Below the pieces are notes generated by a model. The model saw only the letters and a list, made by a program, of their open reading frames with translations. It made no database searches and was not told the DNA's origin. Made by a program: the position numbers and the translations under genes. This document shows, one piece after another, positions 50,052 through 58,096 of a DNA stretch of 64,000 nucleotides. This stretch comes from Sphingobacteriaceae bacterium (GTDB lineage: Bacteria > Bacteroidota > Bacteroidia > Sphingobacteriales > Sphingobacteriaceae): positions 46,230-110,229 of the forward strand of contig JAQSWM010000010.1 of NCBI GenBank assembly GCA_029266635.1, read 5' to 3'. Position 1 is the stretch's first letter, and every line of letters starts with the position of its first letter.

Positions 50052-51998
50052 ATGAATTACATCCTAAAAAGATTTTCCGTCGTTTTACTGGTCGTACTCT
50101 TAGCAAGCACCCTAAAATCGCAATCGCTTTCAGAGCAAATGGCTGCTACGGTGATGGATATCTGGAAAGATTCTCTTGTTGTTACTCCCGGAAAGCCTGT
50201 GAAGTGGGCATACGATCAGGGAGTTGTGCTGGAAGGAATTGAGTCGCTCTGGAAGCGCACCGCTAATCCCGACTACTTTGATTACATGCAGAAAAGCATG
50301 GATCTTTTTGTTGATAAGGAGGGAAATATCCGCACTTACAAACAAGCGGATTACAATATTGATAACGTGAAGAACGGGCGGACGCTGCTCTCACTCTTCA
50401 AGGTAACCGGACAGAAAAAGTATTTAAAAGCTGCCGAAACTCTATATCAGCAACTAAAAAACCAACCCCGCACGAACGAAGGCGGTTTCTGGCACAAAAA
50501 AGTATATCCATACCAGATGTGGCTGGATGGCTTGTACATGGGCGAGCCCTTTTATACCGAGTACGCCGCAATGGTGAATGATGAAAAAGCCTTTGACGAC
50601 ATCGCCAACCAATTTATCTTCATGGAAAAACATGCCCGCGATCCGAAAACCGGTTTGCTTTACCATGGCTGGGACGAATCCAAAAATGAAAAGTGGGCAG
50701 ATAAAAGCAGCGGCACCTCTCCAAACTTCTGGGGCAGAGCCATGGGCTGGTACGCGATGGCTCTCGTAGATGTGCTCGACAACTTCCCTGCTTCTCACCC
50801 AAAAAGAGGTGAATTAATTAATATTCTCACCCGCACTGCATCGGCTATCAAAGGATCTCAGGATTCAAGATCCGGGGTTTGGTTTGACATTCTCGATAAG
50901 CCTTCTCTCAAAGGAAATTACCTTGAATCGTCTGTATCAAGCATGTTTGTGTATGCGCTCGCAAAAGGCGTGAGAAATGGGTATCTGCCTAAAGCTTATT
51001 TGAAGGTTGCCAAAAAAGGCTACGCGGGAATTCAGAAGCAATTCATTGAAAAAAGATCAGCAGGCGGAATAAATCTTACAGGAACAGTCAGCGTTTCAGG
51101 TCTGGGAGGCACAAAGCCCTACCGGGATGGGAGCACCGAATATTATCTGAGTGAAAAGGTAATTATCAATGATCCCAAAGGCGTTGGCGCATTTCTGCTT
51201 GCCAGTGGCGAAATGGAACTGGGGGAAATCCCTAAAACAGGCAAAGGAAAGTTAGTGCTCCTTGACGGCTACTTCAACAATGAATATCGGAAAAATGCTT
51301 TAGATGGCGGCCAGGAACGTTACCATTACCAGTGGAATGAACGTGATGCAAACGGCTACTCATTCTTCGGACAGGCGTTTACCTATCGCGGAGCAACAAC
51401 TTCGACGCTGTACGACAAGCCAACGGCCGCAAACCTCGCGAAAGCGAATGTTTACATCATCGTTGATCCAGATACGGAAAAAGAAACTGAGAAGCCAAAC
51501 TTTGTTGCTCCCGATGATATCACGGCAATTGCTAACTGGGTAAAAAACGGAGGCGTATTGCTGCTCCTCGGCAATGACCTTGGCAATGCTGAGTTCACAC
51601 ACTTCAATAAGCTCGCTGAAACTTTCGGTATCCATTTCATTGAGGAGAGCAAGAACAAAGTTCCAACCAGCCAATATGAAAACGGGATGATTACCATCCC
51701 AGCTAACAATGCCGTCTTCAAAACCGCAAACAAGGTGTACATCAAAGAACTTTCCCGCTTGAAGTTGGATGGAGCGGCAAAGCCTGCGCTCCGAAAAGGA
51801 GAAGATGTGATAGTTGCTACGGCGAAGTACGGCAAAGGCATGGTGGTAGCGGCAGGAGATCCGTGGTTTTACAATGAGTACACCGATGGGCGCAAGGATT
51901 ATCCCGACGGTCGCAAACTCCCCAAAGATTACGAAAACTACAAGGCAGCCAACGATTTAGCACAATGGCTGCTGCAACAGGCCAAAGCCAGAAAATAA
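50052..51998 (+). CDS. GH105 unsaturated rhamnogalacturonyl hydrolase with C-terminal extra domain
   Basis: GH105/GH88 enzymes remove the unsaturated uronic acid left by polysaccharide lyases. The 648-residue protein has a signal peptide (FSVVLLVVLLASTLKSQ). The (alpha/alpha)6 barrel carries KKVYPYQMWLDGLYMGEPFYTEYA with the catalytic Asp region, HGWDESKNEKWA and SPNFWGRAMGWYAMALVD. After about residue 390 a second domain follows that resembles the class I glutamine-amidotransferase fold (NAEFTHFNKLAETFGIHF). The extra domain is found in other Bacteroidota GH105 proteins and its role is unknown. It lies 2 bases after the GH28 gene. Confidence 0.9.
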   Translation: MNYILKRFSVVLLVVLLASTLKSQSLSEQMAATVMDIWKDSLVVTPGKPVKWAYDQGVVLEGIESLWKRTANPDYFDYMQKSMDLFVDKEGNIRTYKQADYNIDNVKNGRTLLSLFKVTGQKKYLKAAETLYQQLKNQPRTNEGGFWHKKVYPYQMWLDGLYMGEPFYTEYAAMVNDEKAFDDIANQFIFMEKHARDPKTGLLYHGWDESKNEKWADKSSGTSPNFWGRAMGWYAMALVDVLDNFPASHPKRGELINILTRTASAIKGSQDSRSGVWFDILDKPSLKGNYLESSVSSMFVYALAKGVRNGYLPKAYLKVAKKGYAGIQKQFIEKRSAGGINLTGTVSVSGLGGTKPYRDGSTEYYLSEKVIINDPKGVGAFLLASGEMELGEIPKTGKGKLVLLDGYFNNEYRKNALDGGQERYHYQWNERDANGYSFFGQAFTYRGATTSTLYDKPTAANLAKANVYIIVDPDTEKETEKPNFVAPDDITAIANWVKNGGVLLLLGNDLGNAEFTHFNKLAETFGIHFIEESKNKVPTSQYENGMITIPANNAVFKTANKVYIKELSRLKLDGAAKPALRKGEDVIVATAKYGKGMVVAAGDPWFYNEYTDGRKDYPDGRKLPKDYENYKAANDLAQWLLQQAKARK

Positions 51999-52002
51999 GC
52001 AA

Positions 52003-53514
52003 ATGATTCTTTCACGATCCAACATAAATAACATACAGGCAGAAGGAGTAGCGAAGCCTTCCGACAATATTTTCTCTTTACCCGAGAAAGTACTGCAATT
52101 TGGCACCGGCGTGCTGCTGCGTGGTTTGCCGGATTATTTCATCGACAAAGCCAACCGCTCCGGGATTTTTAACGGAAGGATTATAGTAGTGAAATCTACC
52201 GATTCGGGCTCTTCATCTGCATTTGATGAACAGGACGGCTTGTACACACTGGCCGTGAAGGGGATCGAGAATAACAAGGATGTCGAAGAAACGATTATCA
52301 ACTCAGCTATCAGCCGGGTGCTCTCTGCCTCAAGCCAATGGCAGGATATTCTGCAATGTGCTCATAATCCGGACATAAAAGTGATTATCTCAAATACCAC
52401 GGAAGTAGGCATCCAACTGGAAGAAGCCGATACGATTGATGACGCTCCCCCGAAATCCTTCCCGGGAAAGCTGCTCGCATTTTTGTATGAACGTTTCAAA
52501 GCATTCAACGGCAGCGAGGACAGCGGGCTGGTTATCGTGCCAACAGAATTGATTGTCGACAATGGGAAGAAGCTGAAAGACATAATCATCCAGCTTGCAG
52601 ACATTAACAAGCTTGAAAGCCCGTTCCTTTACTGGCTGAACAACAGCAACCATTTCTGCAATTCGCTGGTGGACCGGATTGTGCCGGGGAAGCCGGACGG
52701 AAAAACTGTAGCTGAGGCGGAACAACAACTTGGCTATTCCGATTCTCTTTACACGGTTTCTGAAGTGTACCGCTTATGGGCAATTGAAGGCGGAGAAAAG
52801 GTGAAATCGGTGCTGGCCTTCGCCGAAGCTGATCCTGGAGTAATCATAGCTGATGATATTGAAATCTATCGCGAATTAAAGCTTCGCCTGCTCAACGGCA
52901 CACACACGCTGAGTTGCGGATTAGCTTTCCTGTCGGGATTTCCCACCGTGAAAGCAGCGATGGACAATGAAGAGATGTCGGACTTTATTTCCACTTTAAT
53001 GCTTTCGGAAATTGCTACGGCGATTCCGTACAAAATCCCGAAGGAAGAAGCAAAAGAATTTGCGAATAAAGTTCTTGACCGCTTCCGCAACCCGCACATC
53101 GAACATTTATGGATAAACATTACAGTCCAGTTTACCGCTAAGCTGAAAATGCGGATCGTGCCGCTTCTCTTACAACATTATAAAAATTCGGAACTAGTTC
53201 CCGAGCGCATTGCAGCAGGCTTTGCAGGATACATGCTGTTTATGAGATCAGTGAAAAAAGGCGATAAATACTTTGGCGAACATGATGCATCGCTCTACCC
53301 GATCAATGATGACCAGGCTGGATACCTGTCGCAGCTTTGGGAGAAATCCACGCCTGAGAACATCGCCAAAAACGTCCTTTCAGACATTTCCTTGTGGGGC
53401 ACAGATCTTTCATCCCTTACCGGCTTTGAAATCGCCGTAAGGAATAAGTTGAACACGATAATACAGCAGGGCGCTCTGAAAACAACAGAGCAGGCGAAAG
53501 AAGTATCGGCCTAA
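52003..53514 (+). CDS. uxaB: Tagaturonate reductase (altronate oxidoreductase)
   Basis: UxaB reduces D-tagaturonate to D-altronate with NADH. The 503-residue protein belongs to the mannitol dehydrogenase family: FGTGVLLRGLPDYFIDKAN is the cofactor-binding start, VIISNTTEVGI and LLNGTHTLSCGLAFLSG follow, and the substrate-binding half carries WINITVQFTAKLKMRIVP. The stop TAA overlaps the uxaA ATG (TAATG), showing translational coupling. UxaB fits between UxaC and UxaA in the galacturonate pathway. Confidence 0.93.
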   Translation: MILSRSNINNIQAEGVAKPSDNIFSLPEKVLQFGTGVLLRGLPDYFIDKANRSGIFNGRIIVVKSTDSGSSSAFDEQDGLYTLAVKGIENNKDVEETIINSAISRVLSASSQWQDILQCAHNPDIKVIISNTTEVGIQLEEADTIDDAPPKSFPGKLLAFLYERFKAFNGSEDSGLVIVPTELIVDNGKKLKDIIIQLADINKLESPFLYWLNNSNHFCNSLVDRIVPGKPDGKTVAEAEQQLGYSDSLYTVSEVYRLWAIEGGEKVKSVLAFAEADPGVIIADDIEIYRELKLRLLNGTHTLSCGLAFLSGFPTVKAAMDNEEMSDFISTLMLSEIATAIPYKIPKEEAKEFANKVLDRFRNPHIEHLWINITVQFTAKLKMRIVPLLLQHYKNSELVPERIAAGFAGYMLFMRSVKKGDKYFGEHDASLYPINDDQAGYLSQLWEKSTPENIAKNVLSDISLWGTDLSSLTGFEIAVRNKLNTIIQQGALKTTEQAKEVSA

Positions 53515-55166
53515 TGAAAACGAACATTCTAAAAGTCAACAAAAACGACAATGTCATTGTGGCTCTAACAGATTTGCCTGCGGGCAGCGAAGTAGAATAC
53601 GATGGCAAAAAATATATCCTGCCCGAATTTGTGCAGGCTAAGCACAAGTTTGCCGCAGTACCGCTCCCACAAGGCACAGAAATAATCATGTATGGGGTTT
53701 TAGTGGGCAAAGCGCAAACTGATATTCCTGAAGGCGGGCTTCTCAGCACAGCAAACGTAAAACATGCCGCAAACGATTTTATAACCGGCGAAAGACACAC
53801 CTGCTGGCAAATGCCCGACGTGTCGAAATTTGCAGGAAGGACTTTTAACGGATTTCACCGTGCCGATGGAAGTGTTGGCACAGCAAATTACTGGCTGGTG
53901 ATCCCGATGGTGTTTTGTGAGAACCGAAATCTTGATGTTCTTCGCGAAGCATTGGTGACGCAGCTTGGGTATGGACGCAACAAAAAATACGAGGATCAGG
54001 CAAGGCATTTAATTGAACTTTACAAGTCGGGTAAGGGTGTGGATGAAATCCTCTACACAGAATTGAACCAACCTGATTGCATCCCTGCAACGCAGCGGCT
54101 TTTCCCAAATGTTGATGGAATTAAATTCCTCAACCATGCGGGCGGCTGCGGCGGCACGCGTCAGGACTCGCAGGCATTGTGCGGCTTGCTGGCAGGTTAC
54201 ATCACCCATTCCAACTGCGCCGGGGCAACGGTCTTAAGCCTCGGCTGCCAGAATGCGCAGGTTTCAATCCTCGAAGAAGAAATCAGAAAACGCGATCCCA
54301 ATTTCCGCAAACCTTTTTACGTGCTCGACCAGCAGAACATCGGTACAGAAGCCGAACTGTTGTCGCTTGCTATCAAGCAAACCTTTGCGGGATTGATAGA
54401 AGCAAATAAATGCGAGCGCAAGCCGGCACCGCTGAGTAAAATTTGTATCGGACTTGAATGCGGTGGTTCTGATGGTTTTTCCGGGATTTCAGCAAACCCG
54501 GCGATAGGTTATACTTCGGATTTACTCATTGCCCTGGGCGGTTCAGTCATCCTGGCGGAGTTCCCGGAACTGTGTGGAGTTGAGCAAAATCTGAGCGATC
54601 GATGCGTGGATGTGGAAAATGCCGAGCGCTTCAGGCACCTGATGAAGACCTATAACGAGCGTGCGCATGCTGTTGGCTCCGGCTTTGAGTCGAACCCATC
54701 GCCAGGCAATATCAAAGACGGGCTTATTACCGATGCAATAAAATCCGCCGGTGCAGCTAAGAAGGGCGGAACATCGCCCGTTGCGGCGGTATTGGATTAT
54801 CCCGAAAAGGTAACAAAGCCAGGATTGAACCTGCTTTGCACGCCGGGAAATGATGTGGAATCCACTACCGCGGAGGTGGCATCAGGTGCCAATGTGGTAC
54901 TGTTTACAACCGGCTTAGGCACTCCGACGGGAAACCCTATCGCTCCTGTGGTAAAACTATCGAGCAACACAAAACTGTATAACCGGATGAACGATATTAT
55001 CGACATCAACACCGGAACCATTATTGAAGGCGACGAGACAATTGAACAAGCCGGTGAACGGATACTGGAGTATGTAATCGCTGTAGCGAGCGGCGGGAAA
55101 GATGTGGCAGCCGTGCGGCATGGCCAAGACGATTTTATCCCGTGGAAGCGGGGAATATCGCTATAA
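53514..55166 (+). CDS. uxaA: Altronate dehydratase
   Basis: UxaA dehydrates altronate to 2-keto-3-deoxygluconate. The 550-residue protein has an N-terminal SAF domain (about 1-90) and the large dehydratase domain. That domain contains GFHRADGSVGTANYWLVIP, NHAGGCGGTRQDSQ, GLECGGSDGFSGISANPAIG and a C-terminal LLCTPGNDVESTT. Single-chain forms like this are typical of Bacteroidota and enterobacteria. The start overlaps uxaB by one base. No KDG kinase or aldolase is encoded in the window. Confidence 0.94.
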   Translation: MKTNILKVNKNDNVIVALTDLPAGSEVEYDGKKYILPEFVQAKHKFAAVPLPQGTEIIMYGVLVGKAQTDIPEGGLLSTANVKHAANDFITGERHTCWQMPDVSKFAGRTFNGFHRADGSVGTANYWLVIPMVFCENRNLDVLREALVTQLGYGRNKKYEDQARHLIELYKSGKGVDEILYTELNQPDCIPATQRLFPNVDGIKFLNHAGGCGGTRQDSQALCGLLAGYITHSNCAGATVLSLGCQNAQVSILEEEIRKRDPNFRKPFYVLDQQNIGTEAELLSLAIKQTFAGLIEANKCERKPAPLSKICIGLECGGSDGFSGISANPAIGYTSDLLIALGGSVILAEFPELCGVEQNLSDRCVDVENAERFRHLMKTYNERAHAVGSGFESNPSPGNIKDGLITDAIKSAGAAKKGGTSPVAAVLDYPEKVTKPGLNLLCTPGNDVESTTAEVASGANVVLFTTGLGTPTGNPIAPVVKLSSNTKLYNRMNDIIDINTGTIIEGDETIEQAGERILEYVIAVASGGKDVAAVRHGQDDFIPWKRGISL

Positions 55167-55210
55167 CTAAAAACTATTTTATTCTCCCCTCCGGGGAGTC
55201 AGAGGGGCTT

Positions 55211-56611
55211 ATGAAACCATTTTTAGACGAAAACTTCCTGCTGCAAAGCAAAACAGCCGAGCGTTTGTACCACGATTTTGCGAAGCAGATGCCGATCATA
55301 GATTACCACAATCACCTGATCTCTGAACAAATCGCAAACGACGTTACATTCGAGAACATCACGCAGGTTTGGTTGTACGGCGACCATTACAAATGGCGGG
55401 CAATGCGCACCAACGGCGTGAATGAAGAATATATCACCGGAAATAAAAGCGATTACGAGAAATTTGAGAAGTGGGCTGAAACAGTTCCTTACACGCTTCG
55501 CAACCCGCTTTATCACTGGACTCACCTGGAGCTTCAACGCTATTTCGATGTGCATGATCTTCTTTCGGGAAAAACCGCGAGATCTGTTTACGATACCTGT
55601 ACCTACAAACTACAACAGCCGGAGTACAGTGTCCAGGGCTTGCTCGGAAAAATGAATGTGGAGGCGGTTTGCACAACCGATGACCCGCTCGATTCTCTGG
55701 AGTTCCATCAGCAGATTGTTGCGCAGGGTGCCGATATTAAGGTGCGCCCGGCGTTTCGCCCCGATAAAGCCATGAATGCAGATGATCTGGGTGCATTGAA
55801 TGCCTACATTGACAAACTGGAGCAGGTTATCGATACGAGCATCAACAGTTTAGATGCTTATCTCCAGGCATTGAAGCAACGTCACGATTTCTTCGCCGTG
55901 AATGGATGTTCAGTTTCCGATCACGGGCTTGAGCAAATTTATGCCGAGGATTATAGCGACGAGGAAATTAGCTCTATTTTCAATAAGATCAGGAACAGGC
56001 AACATATTTCGCACACAGAAAACCTAAAGTTTAAGTCAGCAATGCTGTTCCAGTTTGCCATCTGGGATCATGCAAAAGGATGGGTGCAGCAGTATCATTT
56101 GGGGGCTCTTCGTAACAACAACACACGGATGTTGAGCAAGCTAGGCCCGGACACGGGCTGGGACTCAATAGGCGATTTCAGTCAGGCAAGACAGCTTTCC
56201 AAGTTTTTGAACAAGTTGGATAGTGAAGACAAATTAACGAAGACCATTGTTTACAACTTAAACCCGGCCGACAACGAGCTGCTCGCTACGATGATCGGGA
56301 ACTTTAATGATGGCTCCGTGGCCGGGAAGGTGCAGTTTGGCTCAGCCTGGTGGTTTTTGGATCAGAAAGACGGCATGATCAGGCAGATGAATGCACTTTC
56401 AAACATGGGCCTGATCAGCCGGTTCGTGGGGATGCTCACCGATTCAAGAAGCTTTCTTTCTTATCCGCGGCATGAATATTTCAGGAGATTGCTCTGCAAT
56501 CTTTTCGGAGAAGAAATCGAAAGCGGAGAGCTACCGAATGACATGGAATGGACAGGCAAGATCATCCAGGATATCTGTTACAACAATGCAAAGGAGTATT
56601 TTGGGTTTTAA
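55211..56611 (+). CDS. uxaC: Glucuronate/galacturonate isomerase
   Basis: UxaC isomerises D-galacturonate to D-tagaturonate (and glucuronate to fructuronate), the entry step of the pathway whose next enzymes lie just upstream. The 466-residue protein starts MKPFLDENFLLQSKTAERLYHDFAKQMPIIDYHNHL, the family N-terminus with its metal-binding H-x-H. WTHLELQRYFDV and FGSAWWFLDQKDGM follow. The frame extends to 55142 inside uxaA, but ATG 55211 with GAGGGG upstream is the right start. It is the last gene of the operon and is followed by repeats. Confidence 0.95.
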   Translation: MKPFLDENFLLQSKTAERLYHDFAKQMPIIDYHNHLISEQIANDVTFENITQVWLYGDHYKWRAMRTNGVNEEYITGNKSDYEKFEKWAETVPYTLRNPLYHWTHLELQRYFDVHDLLSGKTARSVYDTCTYKLQQPEYSVQGLLGKMNVEAVCTTDDPLDSLEFHQQIVAQGADIKVRPAFRPDKAMNADDLGALNAYIDKLEQVIDTSINSLDAYLQALKQRHDFFAVNGCSVSDHGLEQIYAEDYSDEEISSIFNKIRNRQHISHTENLKFKSAMLFQFAIWDHAKGWVQQYHLGALRNNNTRMLSKLGPDTGWDSIGDFSQARQLSKFLNKLDSEDKLTKTIVYNLNPADNELLATMIGNFNDGSVAGKVQFGSAWWFLDQKDGMIRQMNALSNMGLISRFVGMLTDSRSFLSYPRHEYFRRLLCNLFGEEIESGELPNDMEWTGKIIQDICYNNAKEYFGF

Positions 56612-56628
56612 TCCCTCTTGTTTTTGAC

Positions 56629-56831
56629 GTCACCTCGATCAGCCAACTGGCGGAGAGAGGTCTCAACCGTGTTATACAACGAGATTTCTCCTCCTGCCCA
56701 TCTCACCGGTGCCCCTAGCCTCGTCTGAAAGGACGCCCATCATTTTCCCCATCACCTCGATCCGCTAGCTGGCGGAAGAGGTCTCAACTGTGTTCGGGGA
56801 CGAGATTTCTCCTCGTACCTCGTCGGAATGA
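56629..56831. repeat. Two copies of a CACCTCGATC...CGAGATTTCTCC repeat
   Basis: Copy 1 (about 56630-56695) and copy 2 (about 56752-56815) both run CACCTCGATC, then a CTGGCGGA segment, GAGGTCTCAAC, GTGTT and ACGAGATTTCTCCTC. This is a known style of Bacteroidota intergenic repeat that normally ends in GGAATGACGGACAAAAG. The last copy is interrupted at ATGA by the IS110 element, and its missing end resumes at 58046. Confidence 0.75.
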
Positions 56832-56838
56832 ACTGTGT

Positions 56839-57805
56839 TTAAAAGCAAGTATTTTTTATATAATTTTCTTGATAGGGTGAATGGCTAGAAGCAACGGCGA
56901 AGGCTTGTTTCAGCAACTTATTTGCAACCGCTATGAGCGCTTGCCGTTTAGCTTTCCCTTTTGCCACTAACCGTTCGTATAGTTCTTTACAGGCCTTGTT
57001 GCACCGTTTGGCACTCCAGGCACAGACGTAGAGCATCGCTCGTATCCTGCTCATGCCCATCTTTGTGATCCTGCTTTTTCCTTTTACGCTTGTGCCTGAT
57101 TCAAAGATCCGGGGGCATAAGCCTATATAGGAGCTTAGTTGTTTGCTGTTCGGCAAAGCCACCGCTTAACACGATCAACAGCAGGGCGCTTTTCTTGCCC
57201 AAGCCTGGTATGCTTTGCAACTGCTGGTACATCTCTCCGTGATGTTGCTTGATAAGCGCCTGCATCTTTTGCTCTAAGGATACAAGTTGCTTTTCAATGG
57301 CCTGCCTGGCTGTAGCAATAGCCCTGGCCGCTTCTTTGCTGGTTTCCTCGTTAGCATCAAACGCTTCTGCCTGACGTATAAAGCTTGTTTTGCTCTTGTT
57401 CAGCAAGTCCATAGCTGCCTGCATTTGTTTTAACTGCAGGACATAGCCTTCTTCCGGCTTCCACAAGCTTGGGCGCTCTGCTTTTCCATATTCCGCTATC
57501 ATTTTAGCATCTTTCTTGTCTGTTTTTGCCCGTGTTAAGCGCATCTGGCAAAAGCGGCGGATCACTAAAGGGTTGATCACGCTTACCAAGATACCGAGCT
57601 CATGCAAGTAGCAGGCAAGCTTTAAGTAATAAGGCCCACTGGCTTCCATAACTGCCTGGCTGTTCTCGGGCAGCAATTTTTGCAAACCTTTAAACCCTTT
57701 TAAATCATTGCTGAACTTGTAATAACGGTAGCCTTCGCCTGACTGGATTGCTACATCAAAAAAAGCTTTTGAAATGTCAATGCCTACGTAATTGTTGAAA
57801 TTCAT
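56839..57805 (-). pseudogene. IS110-family transposase, frameshifted
   Basis: The N-terminal DEDD (RuvC-like) domain is intact: YVGIDISKAFFDVAI (first Asp), VMEASGPYY (Glu), RAKTDKKDAKMIAEYG (last two Asp). A coiled linker follows, then IPGLGKKSALLLIVLSGGFA. Near 57150 the frame breaks and the remainder (NSKQLSSYIGLCPRIFESGTSVKGKSRITKMG, then the C-terminal serine-containing SRIRAMLYVCAW) continues in another frame from 57162 to 56839. One base change would restore about 322 residues, the normal length. Either the element is dead or this is a sequencing error; IS110 elements do not normally use frameshifting. Confidence 0.88.
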
Positions 57806-57849
57806 AAATTTGTATTTAAGGATTATTTACTGTAGAAGAAACTGCTTTT

Positions 57850-57985
57850 CACTTATCAATCCTACATGCAGGCTCTATGCCTAATGAACTGTTCAAGTTG
57901 ATAAGCAGGAAGGCAAAGGGATTAGCATTTCGAACAGCCTTTATGGCTAATGACGGACTATAACCTTGCTCTTTGCCTTTTCTTC
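57850..57985 (-). ncRNA. Candidate bridge RNA of the IS110 element
   Basis: The minus strand upstream of the transposase folds into two stem-loops. The first has an outer stem AAGGCAAAG/CTTTGCCTT (57971-57979 with 57910-57918) and inner stem AGCC-ATAAA-GGCT. The second has CTTATCAA/TTGATAAG (57898-57905 with 57852-57859) and inner stem AGGC-ATAGA-GCCT. The internal loops carry guide-like matches. The first loop has GTCCGTCATT (target left, exact to the reconstructed target) and TCGAAATG (target right, 7 of 8). The second has ACAGTTCATT (donor left, exact) and TAGGAT (donor right, exact over 6). The order agrees with the published IS621 bridge RNA. The transcript ends are estimated. Confidence 0.8.
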
Positions 57986-58052
57986 TGCAACTAATTTAAT
58001 TTCTTTTTCCTCCCTTAAATACTTGCTGTTACAAACATAGGATGACGGACAA

Positions 58053-58096
58053 AAGCCCCTTTGCGCCTCAGCTTCTCTGCGCCTTTGCGTGAAAAC
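58053..58096. repeat. TTTGCGCCTCAGC...TGCGTGAAAAC repeat
   Basis: One copy of the CTGCGCCTTTGCGTGAAA family of intergenic repeats. It lies right of the IS110 element and overlaps the last codons of the glycosyltransferase gene, whose tail GFHAKAQRS is encoded by the repeat. Related copies form an array at 60341-60602. Confidence 0.65.

Larger units (their letters stand above)
56832..58045 (-). mobile_element. IS110-family insertion element
   Basis: The element is about 1.21 kb. Its boundaries follow from the interrupted repeat: the left flank ends GGAATGA (56825-56831), and the right flank resumes after GGATGA (58040-58045) with CGGACAAAAG. The shared ATGA contains the crossover core, so the ends are known to within 4 bases. 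The transposase is on the minus strand with only 7 non-coding bases on its downstream side and about 240 on the upstream side. The 11-bp inverted repeat AGCAAGTATTT lies inside the two ends (56844-56854 and 58017-58027). There is no target-site duplication beyond the core, as expected for this family. Confidence 0.88.

Noticed and set aside
56839..57805. Programmed frameshifting in the IS110 transposase
   Set aside because: No slippery sequence is seen near 57150, and IS110 transposases are normally made from a single frame. Mutation or sequencing error is simpler.
56844..58027. The 11-bp inverted repeat AGCAAGTATTT as the true ends of the element
   Set aside because: The interrupted repeat places the ends 12-18 bases further out at ATGA, and the donor guide matches lie there too.
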